Notes: a model not told the origin generated them from the sequence alone. Positions 1 through 6,705 are shown, counted from the stretch's first letter. The stretch is DNA of 7,121 nt from Erysipelothrix rhusiopathiae (GCA_902797585.1 CADBTK010000089.1:1-7121), one strand, 5' to 3'. Made by a program: numbers and translations.

Positions 1-769
1 AGAAATTATCGACAATATCATTTCGGCAACTACTTATGTTGGGGTAAAAATGACAGCCATTCCAATGGTGTTAGCTCCTGGTTTTACTGCGGCTATTATT
101 CCTCATATTACCAGTGCATTAATTGAAGAAGATCGTCCATTGATTCGAAAGAATGTGGTGGATTGTTTGAATGTTGTATTATATATTGGTTTACCAATTT
201 CATTCTGTTTGTTTGTATATGCCAATCCAATCAACTATACATTGTTCTATACAGATGATTTAGCAACTAGTTCGATGGTATTAAGTTGGTTAACAATCGA
301 AGCTATTACAGGAACCTTTATGCCTATGGTGACCAATATGATGATGGCTCTTCGTTTGAAACAAACAATGTTACGCAACTTAGTAATCAATGTCATTTTA
401 AAAGGGATTTTAATGGTTCCTTTGACAGCAACTCTGGGATTTGCAGGAGCAGTTTTAGCGGCGTTAATATCTGATGGATATTTAATCGCAATTTGTCTTT
501 ATAAAATTTCTAAAGAATATCAAGTGGAATATAAAAGTAGTTTGATCATTTTAATCAAAGTAATTATCGGATGTCTAGGATTGTGGGTAACAAGTTTCTT
601 GTTGTCTAAATTGGGATTATCAGGAGTAGATGGAAGAAAACTAATTTGTTTTATCCAAATGTGTGCTAATGGATTGATTAGTTTAGCTGTCTTTATCGCG
701 ATTACAGTAGCTTTGAAAGTTCCGCAAACGGCTTTCCATATTCGAATTGGAAGAAAGAAGGCACAATAA
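1..769 (+). CDS. Polysaccharide/lipid-linked oligosaccharide flippase, SpoVB/YabM/MurJ-like (MOP superfamily), 5'-truncated by the window
   Basis: The reading frame is open from base 2 with no stop before the first in-frame ATG (base 50), so this is the C-terminal 255 residues of a longer gene (family members are about 500 aa). That ATG has no convincing SD. Counting residues from it, I see about six hydrophobic segments: roughly 41-59, 76-100, 111-128, 131-151, 164-187 and 198-221, separated by short polar loops and ending in a basic tail (GRKKAQ). The stretch APGFTAAIIPHI followed by a charged loop (EEDRPLIRKN) is typical of the second half of MOP flippases, which flip undecaprenyl-linked saccharides such as peptidoglycan lipid II or wall-polymer precursors across the membrane. 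The exact substrate cannot be read from the sequence. The stop lies 1 nt before the mnmG ATG, which indicates co-transcription. Linkage to a divIC-type gene downstream recalls the Bacillus yabM-divIC neighbourhood, so a YabM-like identity is my preferred inference. Confidence 0.85.
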   Translation, partial: EIIDNIISATTYVGVKMTAIPMVLAPGFTAAIIPHITSALIEEDRPLIRKNVVDCLNVVLYIGLPISFCLFVYANPINYTLFYTDDLATSSMVLSWLTIEAITGTFMPMVTNMMMALRLKQTMLRNLVINVILKGILMVPLTATLGFAGAVLAALISDGYLIAICLYKISKEYQVEYKSSLIILIKVIIGCLGLWVTSFLLSKLGLSGVDGRKLICFIQMCANGLISLAVFIAITVALKVPQTAFHIRIGRKKAQ

Positions 770-770
770 T

Positions 771-2618
771 ATGTATGATGTAATCGTAATTGGAGCTGGG
801 CATGCTGGTATTGAAGCAGCAATGGCTTGTGCTCGTATGAATAAAAAGACAGCTTTAGTTACATTGGATATCAATATGATGGGTTCTATGCCATGTAATC
901 CAAGTGTTGGAGGACCGGCGAAAGGAATCGTTGTTCGTGAAATTGATGCTTTAGGTGGATTGATGCCAATTGTAGCGGATAAAACGGCTTTACAATTTAA
1001 AATGTTAAATACGACCAAAGGCCCAGGCGTTTGGTCTTTGCGCGTTCAAAGCGACAAAGAAGAATATAAGAAGATGATGAAAGAGATTCTTCTTCATACA
1101 GAAAACTTGGATGTATTAGAAAAAGAAGTTGTTTCATTAATTGTAGAAAACCAAGCTGCCAAAGGGATTCATACAGCGGATGGAGAAGATATTTATTCTA
1201 AAGCGGTTATTTTAACAAGCGGGACGTATATGTCAGGAGCAATATTAGTAGGACATACATCTACGCCAAGTGGACCTGATCAACAAAAAACTAACGATTC
1301 ACTTTCGCAAAGTTTACGAGATGCAGGGATTAAGACCTTCCGTTTAAAAACTGGAACACCACCAAGAGTGTTAAAAGATAGTATTGATTTTTCAAAAGGA
1401 AGTGTCCAACCAGGTAGTAGCGAATTTTATCGTTTTAGTGATACGACTTTACCAGAAGATGTACGATCACCAGAACAACAAGAAGTATGTCATTTAATTT
1501 ATACAACGCCTAAAACGCATGAAATCATCAATGCACATATTGAAGATTCTGCTATGTATTCAGGACTTGTAAAAGGGGTAGGACCAAGATATTGTCCAAG
1601 TATAGAAGATAAATTGGTGCGCTTTGCGGATAAAGAAAGACATCAACTTTTCTTAGAACCAGAATCCTTATCGCTTGATACCATTTATATTCAAGGGTTC
1701 TCTTCTTCTATGCCAAAAGAAGTCCAAGAACAAATGGTGCATTCTTTGCCAGGACTAGAAAACTGTGTCATTAAAAAATATGCGTATGCGATTGAATATG
1801 ATGCCATTGACCCATTGCAGATGAAGCCAAATATGGAAAATAAGATTGTAGAAAACTTATTTACAGCTGGACAAGTCAATGGTACCAGTGGATATGAAGA
1901 AGCAGCCGGACAAGGTTTAATGGCTGGAATTAATGCAAGTTTAAAAATAGATGGGAAAGCTCCATTTGTACTAAGAAGAGATCAAGCTTATATTGGTGTC
2001 ATGATTGATGATTTATGTACAAAAGGGACGAATGAACCATATCGTTTATTGACTTCAAGAGCGGAATATCGATTGTTGTTGCGTCATGATAATGCGGATC
2101 AACGATTATTGGAATTAGGATATCAAGTAGGGGCAGTTAGTGATAAACGTCATCAACAATTCCAAGATAAGATGAAACAAATTGAAGAAATGAAAGAAGA
2201 GTTATCTCAATTGCGTATTAAACCTGGGGATGAGATTAATGCCTATTTAGAAACTTTAGGTTTTGATCCATTAACACGAGGGTGTTCAGTTTTAGAATTA
2301 TTAAAACGTCCAAAAGTGACTATTCAAGGATTGGAACCAATCACTGGGAAACATGTGGATGGTGAAATTGCTACATCGATTGAGATTGATTGTAAATACC
2401 AAGGGTATATCGAAAAGGCAAAACGAGATGCTCGTCACTTACAACAAATGGAATCGGTATCGCTACCGGCAGATTTAGATTATGCCAATATGGATAATTT
2501 ATCTTTAGAGGCTCGGCAAAAACTTGATCAAATTCGTCCATCTACTTTAGGACAGGCCAGTCGTATTTCAGGAATTAATCCAAGTGATATTGCGATATTG
2601 GCGATGAAAGTGCAATAG
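771..2618 (+). CDS. mnmG: tRNA uridine-5-carboxymethylaminomethyl(34) synthesis enzyme MnmG (GidA)
   Basis: The 615-aa product is close to the usual length of about 625. MnmG is an FAD enzyme that works with the GTPase MnmE to build the (carboxymethyl)aminomethyl group on C5 of wobble U34 in tRNAs reading NNA/NNG codons. Visible signatures are the N-terminal Rossmann dinucleotide motif GAGHAG (8-13), the motif CNPSVGGPAKG with conserved Cys42, the GidA signature GPRYCPSIEDK with conserved Cys275 (271-281), and the second GidA signature running from AGQVNG (366-371) through GYEEAAGQG to about 389. The C-terminal helical region (about 540-615), including KYQGYI and the near-terminal STLGQASRISGI, matches the MnmE/tRNA-binding end. 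I chose the ATG at 771, with SD AGAAGG at 756-761 and a 9-nt spacer. An in-frame TTG 24 nt upstream would add eight residues ahead of the canonical YDVIVIGAG start and is unlikely. It follows the flippase by 1 nt. mnmE and rsmG, its common partners, are not adjacent. Confidence 0.98.
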   Translation: MYDVIVIGAGHAGIEAAMACARMNKKTALVTLDINMMGSMPCNPSVGGPAKGIVVREIDALGGLMPIVADKTALQFKMLNTTKGPGVWSLRVQSDKEEYKKMMKEILLHTENLDVLEKEVVSLIVENQAAKGIHTADGEDIYSKAVILTSGTYMSGAILVGHTSTPSGPDQQKTNDSLSQSLRDAGIKTFRLKTGTPPRVLKDSIDFSKGSVQPGSSEFYRFSDTTLPEDVRSPEQQEVCHLIYTTPKTHEIINAHIEDSAMYSGLVKGVGPRYCPSIEDKLVRFADKERHQLFLEPESLSLDTIYIQGFSSSMPKEVQEQMVHSLPGLENCVIKKYAYAIEYDAIDPLQMKPNMENKIVENLFTAGQVNGTSGYEEAAGQGLMAGINASLKIDGKAPFVLRRDQAYIGVMIDDLCTKGTNEPYRLLTSRAEYRLLLRHDNADQRLLELGYQVGAVSDKRHQQFQDKMKQIEEMKEELSQLRIKPGDEINAYLETLGFDPLTRGCSVLELLKRPKVTIQGLEPITGKHVDGEIATSIEIDCKYQGYIEKAKRDARHLQQMESVSLPADLDYANMDNLSLEARQKLDQIRPSTLGQASRISGINPSDIAILAMKVQ

Positions 2619-2627
2619 TGCTATAAT
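2598..2627 (+). promoter_or_regulatory. Extended -10 promoter for the divIC pair, straddling the mnmG stop
   Basis: A -35-like TTGGCG (2598-2603) lies 18 nt ahead of a perfect TATAAT (2622-2627), which is preceded by the extended -10 element TGC (2619-2621). The predicted transcription start, near 2634, leaves a leader of only about 15 nt that begins just before the SD AAGGGGAG (2636-2643). The -35 hexamer matches consensus moderately, but the -10 with its TGN is strong. It would uncouple divIC transcription from mnmG. No experimental start is known to me. Confidence 0.6.
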
Positions 2628-2648
2628 AGATGGGCAAGGGGAGAACTT

Positions 2649-2978
2649 ATGGCAAAAAGAAGAAAGACACAAAAGAAAAAAGGTTTATTTCATATTTTGT
2701 TTTATACTGCTTTGGCGTGTTTTTCTGCGTTTCTAATTTGGGAAGGTGTCATGGAACTTAAAACCATGGTGGAATTAAACAATAATATTAAAGAAACCAA
2801 ATTACGTATTCAAGAATTAGAAGAACAAAAATCTGAATTAGAGAAAAAGAAAAAAGATTTATCTGATCCAGATTACATTGAATACATTGCCAGAGGAAAA
2901 TACTTAGTGACTAAAGAAGGGGAACAAGTATTTAAATTCCCAAGTGCTACAGAACAAAGTGAGGAAGAAGATGACTAA
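2649..2978 (+). CDS. divIC: DivIC/FtsB-type septum formation initiator (divisome bitopic protein)
   Basis: This 109-aa bitopic protein has the classic DivIC/FtsB layout. A very basic cytoplasmic N-terminus (MAKRRKTQKKKG) is followed by one membrane span at about 13-32 and an extracytoplasmic coiled coil at about 36-71 rich in Leu, Glu and Lys. Then comes the family motif DPDYIEYIARGKYLVTKEGE (73-92), ending in VFKFP. An acidic tail (SEEEDD) closes it. DivIC pairs with FtsL and DivIB (FtsLB-Q complex) to activate septal peptidoglycan synthesis by FtsW and its partner PBP. The start has SD AAGGGGAG with a 5-nt spacer, and no alternative start fits the topology better. Its stop overlaps the ATG of the next gene (ATGACTAA), implying translational coupling. 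Family assignment is firm. The symbol divIC rather than ftsB or ftsL follows the Gram-positive context and is less certain. Confidence 0.87.
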   Translation: MAKRRKTQKKKGLFHILFYTALACFSAFLIWEGVMELKTMVELNNNIKETKLRIQELEEQKSELEKKKKDLSDPDYIEYIARGKYLVTKEGEQVFKFPSATEQSEEEDD

Positions 2979-3471
2979 GTCGTATGGTCCTTACGAATGG
3001 CGACGGCACAAAGAATATTATACAGAGAAAAATGGGCAGGTGACTTTCAAAGAAGATACACCTGCCGAAATTTTAGAAAGCTATCGTCAATATCAAGAAC
3101 AAATTGAAAGTTTGGAAGATTTTGCCAAAAATAAAGGGGTCAATCAATTGTTTTCTATGTTGAAACCAAAAGAGAAAACCAACTCTAGCCAAAGAGGTTT
3201 GGCTCAACGATTTGTGGAATATTGCAACGAGGGACAACCGCTACCAAAAAACTGGTTTAGTTTTGACTTTGTATACCATGATGGACACGGGAATACGCAA
3301 AAAGCAGATCAGATTCCAGTATTAAGTCGAAGCTATCGAATTATTCGTTGTATTGACTCTGGGGATAAAAGCATGGTCTTTTGGAAAACAGAAGATTGTG
3401 CCTATATTACAGTGGTAACTGTTAAGGATAATGAGATTGTTCAAATCAGACAATATAACAGCATTTTATAG
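2971..3471 (+). CDS. Hypothetical protein translationally coupled to divIC
   Basis: I do not recognise this 166-aa protein. The ATG at 2971 lies inside the end of divIC (8-nt overlap) and has SD GAGGA (2961-2965) with a 5-nt spacer. A GTG 27 nt upstream is possible but would have a worse SD. No signal peptide or membrane segment is visible, so it is probably cytoplasmic. Residues 1-70 are charged and probably helical (EILESYRQYQEQIESLEDF at 33-51). Residues about 95-166 alternate hydrophobic and polar residues like a small beta-rich fold (FSFDFVYHDGHG, then RSYRIIRCIDSG, MVFWKTEDCAYITVVTVKDNEIVQIRQY). Aromatic residues are frequent and there are three Cys (85, 127, 143) with no metal-binding spacing. 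Coupling to divIC suggests matched dosage or a role in division or envelope work, but that is context only. The operon terminator starts immediately after its stop codon. Confidence 0.82.
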   Translation: MTKSYGPYEWRRHKEYYTEKNGQVTFKEDTPAEILESYRQYQEQIESLEDFAKNKGVNQLFSMLKPKEKTNSSQRGLAQRFVEYCNEGQPLPKNWFSFDFVYHDGHGNTQKADQIPVLSRSYRIIRCIDSGDKSMVFWKTEDCAYITVVTVKDNEIVQIRQYNSIL

Positions 3472-3498
3472 ACACTAGTCAAAACGACTAGTGTTTTT
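3472..3498 (+). terminator. Rho-independent terminator of the mnmG-divIC cluster
   Basis: A perfect 9-bp stem pairs ACACTAGTC (3472-3480) with GACTAGTGT (3486-3494) around a 5-nt AAAAC loop, followed by a run of five T (3494-3498). It abuts the TAG stop at 3469-3471. The stem is fairly AT-rich, but its shape and position are typical. Confidence 0.85.
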
Positions 3499-3530
3499 AT
3501 TATAGAAAGAAAGTATTAAATCACTCAAAT

Positions 3531-3568
3531 AAGGATGGAATAAATGCAGAGAGAATCCATCTTTTTTT
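3531..3568 (+). terminator. Second hairpin with T-tract, possible backup terminator or attenuator
   Basis: AAGGATGGA (3531-3539) pairs with TCCATCTTT (3556-3564; 9 bp with one G-U) around a 16-nt loop, and a run of seven T spans 3562-3568. The loop is long for a simple terminator. It sits between the first terminator and the regulator gene, so it could stop read-through, end a short independent transcript, or attenuate transcription entering the regulator gene. The rest of the 158-nt gap (3472-3629) shows no tRNA, riboswitch or T-box signature that I recognise, and no clear promoter. Confidence 0.55.
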
Positions 3569-3629
3569 ATGAAGTCATTTTCTTGTAAGATTCATCATTC
3601 ACACTAAGGGCTGAAAAGGAGGAATAAGA

Positions 3630-4166
3630 ATGAAGTTTTTATATGAGGTGGATGATGAGTTAGGAGAGTTATTACAAGAAAGTGTTAAAGAAGGAGAATA
3701 TACGATACAAAATGTAGGAGGTGAAGACGTTTATGTATTTGTATCAGAACAACAGCCTAACTCTTCCCGCATTAAAGAAACACAAGCGATTTATCAATCG
3801 ACTATGCAGCCACTTTTTCCTTGGATGATTCAAAGTCAGCCAAAGTACTATTCACAAGATTTATATTTGGATGTAGAAAACTATAGTATTTGTAAGGATG
3901 ATTTTCAAATTCCTTTATCTGGAGTCGAATGTTTGATTGTAGAAATATTAATGAAAAATCCCAGACAAGTATACACCAGAGAAATATTATGTAATTGCAT
4001 TGAAATCTATGGGGTACACTCGATTCAAGACAATACTTTATCTGTTCATATGAGTCGATTGCGAAAGAAATTAAATGTGGGCAGTGATAAAGAAAAGAGC
4101 CTTTCTTATATCCAAACGATTCGTGGGGTTGGATACAAGTGGAGATATCATGTAGAAATTCGCTAG
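3630..4166 (+). CDS. Orphan OmpR/PhoB-type winged-helix transcriptional regulator without an intact receiver domain
   Basis: In this 178-aa protein, residues about 77-173 form a full Trans_reg_C winged-helix domain. Visible parts are the N-terminal beta region (LYLDVENYSICKDDFQIPLS), the first helix (GVECLIVEILMKNP), REIL in the second helix, the recognition helix with NTLSVHMSRLRKKL (135-148), and the wing hairpin IQTIRGVGYKW (161-171). The region ahead is only about 75 residues, too short for a receiver of about 120. Its start, MKFLYEVDDELGELLQ, then GEYTI and GGED, resembles the first receiver strand and helix with the acidic DDE pocket, but the strand with the phosphoacceptor Asp is absent. 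It should bind DNA as a transcription regulator without conventional phosphorylation. The start is clear: SD AAAAGGAGG (3614-3622) with a 7-nt spacer. No kinase gene is nearby. The next gene is glgP, 88 nt downstream on the same strand, with no visible terminator between them, so glgP is a candidate target (inference). Confidence 0.9.
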   Translation: MKFLYEVDDELGELLQESVKEGEYTIQNVGGEDVYVFVSEQQPNSSRIKETQAIYQSTMQPLFPWMIQSQPKYYSQDLYLDVENYSICKDDFQIPLSGVECLIVEILMKNPRQVYTREILCNCIEIYGVHSIQDNTLSVHMSRLRKKLNVGSDKEKSLSYIQTIRGVGYKWRYHVEIR

Positions 4167-4191
4167 AATTTAGCCATAATCACATAAAATA

Positions 4192-4224
4192 TTTACTTGA
4201 TATTTAAAGTGTTTATGATAAACT
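4192..4224 (+). promoter_or_regulatory. glgP promoter (two overlapping readings)
   Basis: Two overlapping sigma-A-type promoters fit. One has -35 TTGATA (4197-4202), a 16-nt spacer and -10 TAAACT (4219-4224) with the extended TGA (4216-4218). The other has -35 TTTACT (4192-4197), a 16-nt spacer and -10 TATGAT (4214-4219). Transcription would start near 4226-4231, giving a leader of about 25-30 nt. I cannot decide between them. The surrounding 88-nt gap (4167-4254) is very AT-rich and shows no terminator for the preceding regulator gene. Confidence 0.6.
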
Positions 4225-4235
4225 GAATGCAGTTT
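4220..4235 (+). promoter_or_regulatory. Inverted repeat at the glgP transcription start (candidate operator)
   Basis: AAACTG (4220-4225) and CAGTTT (4230-4235) are perfect 6-bp inverted arms separated by AATG. The repeat overlaps the predicted -10 or start site, where a bound repressor would block transcription, and ends just before the SD (GGGAGG, 4240-4245). It lacks the central CG of LacI/CcpA-type operators, so a cre site is unlikely. It could also form a small 5' RNA hairpin. Chance occurrence in AT-rich DNA is possible. Confidence 0.4.
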
Positions 4236-4254
4236 TGTCGGGAGGAAAAAGATT

Positions 4255-6669
4255 ATGGCTGATGCATTTAAGAATAAAAAAGCATTTGTTGATGCGTTTA
4301 AAACAAAAGCAAGTGACATGTTTGGTCACGATTTTGAAGACACAACAACTATTGAAAAGTATTTAACATTGGGAACCATGGTTAAAGATGCTGCTAGTAA
4401 CAACTGGCGTGATACGAAAAATGCGATTCGTAAAAACCAAACAAAACAGTTGTACTACTTCTCTATGGAATTCTTAATGGGACGTTTATTAACAAACAAC
4501 CTAATGAACTTAGGAGTCTATGATGTCGTGAAAGATGGATTAAATGACTTAGGTGTAAATATTAATGAATTAGAAGAAATCGAAAGCGATGCAGGATTAG
4601 GAAATGGTGGACTAGGTCGTCTAGCAGCGTGTTTCATGGACTCATTGGCTTCTTTGGATTATGCAGGACATGGAAACTGTATCCGTTACCGCTATGGTTT
4701 ATTTAAACAAAAAATTGTAAATGACCAACAAGAGGAAACACCAGATTGTTGGTTACGTTATGGAAACGTGTGGGAAGTATGGAAACCACAACACGAAGTA
4801 AAAGTTAAATTTGGTGGACACGTGGATGGATACGTGAACGAAAACGGAAAATTCGTTACCAACCACGTACCTAACTTTGTCGTACGTGCTGTACCATACG
4901 ATGAACCAATTATCGGTTACCACACAAAAACAACTAACACATTGCGTTTATGGGATGCAGAAGTGGATGAAGAAACAGCTCCAAGTGGAAAAATGACAAA
5001 ATACTTGGATGATGTTTTGGCATTAACAGCCAATGTATATCCAGATGATTCAACTCCAGAAGGAAAAGAATTACGTTTGAAACAAGAATACTTCTTTGTT
5101 TCTGCAGGAATTTCTCAAATTATAGAAACACACTTACGTGCTTATCCTTCATTGGATAATTTAGCAGACAAAGTGGCAATCCAATTGAACGATACACACC
5201 CAGTATTGGTTATTCCTGAATTATTGCGTGTATTATTAGATGACTATGATTACCAATGGAATCAAGCTTGGGAAATCATTACTAAAACTGTTGCGTATAC
5301 AAACCACACCGTTATGGCAGAAGCATTAGAAAAATGGCCAAAAGAAACGGTACAAAAAATCTTACCTCGTATCTACATGTTGATTGAAGAAATCGACCGT
5401 CGTTTTGGATTCGAAGTAGCAGAAAAAGGATTAAGTGATATCTATCCAAATGTACAAATTATTCGTGAAGGACAAGTACATATGGCTAATTTAGCAATTG
5501 CGGGAAGTCATAGTGTCAATGGGGTAGCGCAAATTCACTCTCAAATCTTAGTGGATGATGTCTTCAAAGATTTTGTGAAGCTTTACCCAGATCGCTTTAA
5601 TAATAAAACAAATGGAATTACTCACCGTCGTTGGTTGTTGTACTCCAACCCACAATTAACTCAATTGTTAGAAGAAACCATTGGACCAGACTTCAAAAAA
5701 GATCCATCTAAATTAACGGATTTAATGGAACATGTGGAGGATCCAATTGTTCAACAACGTTTCATGGAAGTAAAACGTCAACGTAAAGAAATCTTGGCAA
5801 AATATGTAAAAGATACTTTGAATATCGATATTGATGTTGATTCTATCTTTGACTGTCAAGCAAAACGTTTGCATGCTTATAAACGTCAATTATTGAATAT
5901 CTTTTCAGTAATGCATGTTTATTTGAAGATGAAGAAAGACTCTTCATACCGTATTTATCCAAGAACAGTCTTCTTCTCAGCAAAAGCAGCACCAAGTTAT
6001 CAATTAGCAAAAGAAATTATTAAATTAATTAATAAGGTTGCGAATAAAGTTAACAACGACCCTGAAACTAATAAATACTTAAAAGTTGTCTTCTTGCCAA
6101 ACTACTCTGTATCATTGGCTGAAATCTTATTGAATGCTGCCGATGTGAGTGAACAAATCTCTACAGCAGGTAAGGAAGCAAGTGGTACTGGAAACATGAA
6201 GTACATGATGAACGGAGCTTTAACATTAGGAACTTTGGATGGAGCTAACGTAGAAATTGTGGAACAAGTAGGGGATAAACACGCAGAAATCTTTGGATTG
6301 CACGTTGAAGACATTAACTACTTGAAAATGCATAACTCATACAGTGCATGGAAATACTACAATGAAAATGAAGACATCCGTAACGTTGTTGAATCTTTAC
6401 GTGATGGAACATGGGACCAAAATCCAGATGCATTCAGCATGATTTACACTGACTTGTTGACAAGAAATGATGAATACTATGTATTGGGTGACTTCTTGGC
6501 TTACTATGAAGCACATAAACGTGTATCTCAACGTTACCAAGATCGTTCTGCTTGGGCAAAAAGTATGTTGGTAAACATCGCCAAATCTGCATACTTCTCA
6601 AGTGATCGTACAATTCACCAATATGCAAAAGAAATTTGGGGATTAAAACCTGTAAAATTCAGTAAATAA
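4255..6669 (+). CDS. glgP: Glycogen/maltodextrin phosphorylase (alpha-1,4-glucan phosphorylase, GT35)
   Basis: The 804-aa product matches the usual bacterial length of about 800-815. The enzyme releases glucose-1-phosphate from the non-reducing ends of alpha-1,4-glucans using phosphate and pyridoxal phosphate (PLP), in the cytoplasm. Motifs in order are YYFSMEFLMGR near 67-77, the glycine-rich block DAGLGNGGLGRLAACFMDSL (112-131), NDTHPVLVIPE (from 312), NHTVMAEALEKWP, KTNGITHRRW, the phosphate/PLP-site blocks KRLHAYKRQ (537-545) and SAKAAPSY (575-582), and the phosphorylase signature EASGTGNMKYMMN (641-653), in which Lys649 should carry PLP. No eukaryotic-type allosteric or phosphorylated N-terminal extension is present. 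The start has SD GGGAGG with a 9-nt spacer. Arg codons are almost all CGT, and AAC/TAC/CAC are common, which suggests high expression. It has its own promoter and terminator, and no glgA, glgB, glgC or malQ lies nearby. Glycogen versus maltodextrin preference cannot be told from sequence, so malP is an alternative name. Confidence 0.97.
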   Translation: MADAFKNKKAFVDAFKTKASDMFGHDFEDTTTIEKYLTLGTMVKDAASNNWRDTKNAIRKNQTKQLYYFSMEFLMGRLLTNNLMNLGVYDVVKDGLNDLGVNINELEEIESDAGLGNGGLGRLAACFMDSLASLDYAGHGNCIRYRYGLFKQKIVNDQQEETPDCWLRYGNVWEVWKPQHEVKVKFGGHVDGYVNENGKFVTNHVPNFVVRAVPYDEPIIGYHTKTTNTLRLWDAEVDEETAPSGKMTKYLDDVLALTANVYPDDSTPEGKELRLKQEYFFVSAGISQIIETHLRAYPSLDNLADKVAIQLNDTHPVLVIPELLRVLLDDYDYQWNQAWEIITKTVAYTNHTVMAEALEKWPKETVQKILPRIYMLIEEIDRRFGFEVAEKGLSDIYPNVQIIREGQVHMANLAIAGSHSVNGVAQIHSQILVDDVFKDFVKLYPDRFNNKTNGITHRRWLLYSNPQLTQLLEETIGPDFKKDPSKLTDLMEHVEDPIVQQRFMEVKRQRKEILAKYVKDTLNIDIDVDSIFDCQAKRLHAYKRQLLNIFSVMHVYLKMKKDSSYRIYPRTVFFSAKAAPSYQLAKEIIKLINKVANKVNNDPETNKYLKVVFLPNYSVSLAEILLNAADVSEQISTAGKEASGTGNMKYMMNGALTLGTLDGANVEIVEQVGDKHAEIFGLHVEDINYLKMHNSYSAWKYYNENEDIRNVVESLRDGTWDQNPDAFSMIYTDLLTRNDEYYVLGDFLAYYEAHKRVSQRYQDRSAWAKSMLVNIAKSAYFSSDRTIHQYAKEIWGLKPVKFSK

Positions 6670-6693
6670 GACCATTGAGAAATGGTCTTTTTT
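6668..6693 (+). terminator. Rho-independent terminator of glgP
   Basis: AAGACCATT (6668-6676) pairs with AATGGTCTT (6681-6689) around a GAGA tetraloop of the stable GNRA class, with T running from 6688 to 6693. The left arm overlaps the last two bases of the glgP TAA stop. It cleanly separates glgP from the next gene. Confidence 0.9.
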
Positions 6694-6705
6694 CTAGATT
6701 CCAGG

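Noticed and set aside
747..770. Upstream TTG start for MnmG, adding eight residues and overlapping the flippase gene
   Set aside because: The ATG at 771 has a well-spaced SD and gives the canonical N-terminus YDVIVIGAG. The TTG extension (MEERRHNN) is not family-like.
520..1018. Two antisense open frames across the flippase-mnmG junction
   Set aside because: They lie opposite two well-supported genes, have no good SD, and their composition is that of a complement-strand shadow.
2944..2970. GTG start extending the 166-aa protein by nine residues into divIC
   Set aside because: The ATG at 2971 has a properly spaced GAGGA and forms a classic stop-start overlap. The GTG has no clear SD.
3531..3568. 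T-box or riboswitch leader before the regulator gene
   Set aside because: No T-box GGUGG bulge motif, specifier stem or known aptamer pattern is visible. Only a simple hairpin with a T-tract is supported.
4187..4205. AAATAT/ATATTT inverted repeat as a terminator between the regulator gene and glgP
   Set aside because: A 6-bp all-AT stem without a T-tract would not terminate, and such pairings are common by chance in this AT-rich gap.
4220..4235. CcpA cre site at glgP
   Set aside because: The palindrome has AATG in the centre rather than the CG expected in cre-like operators, and the flanking bases do not match the consensus.
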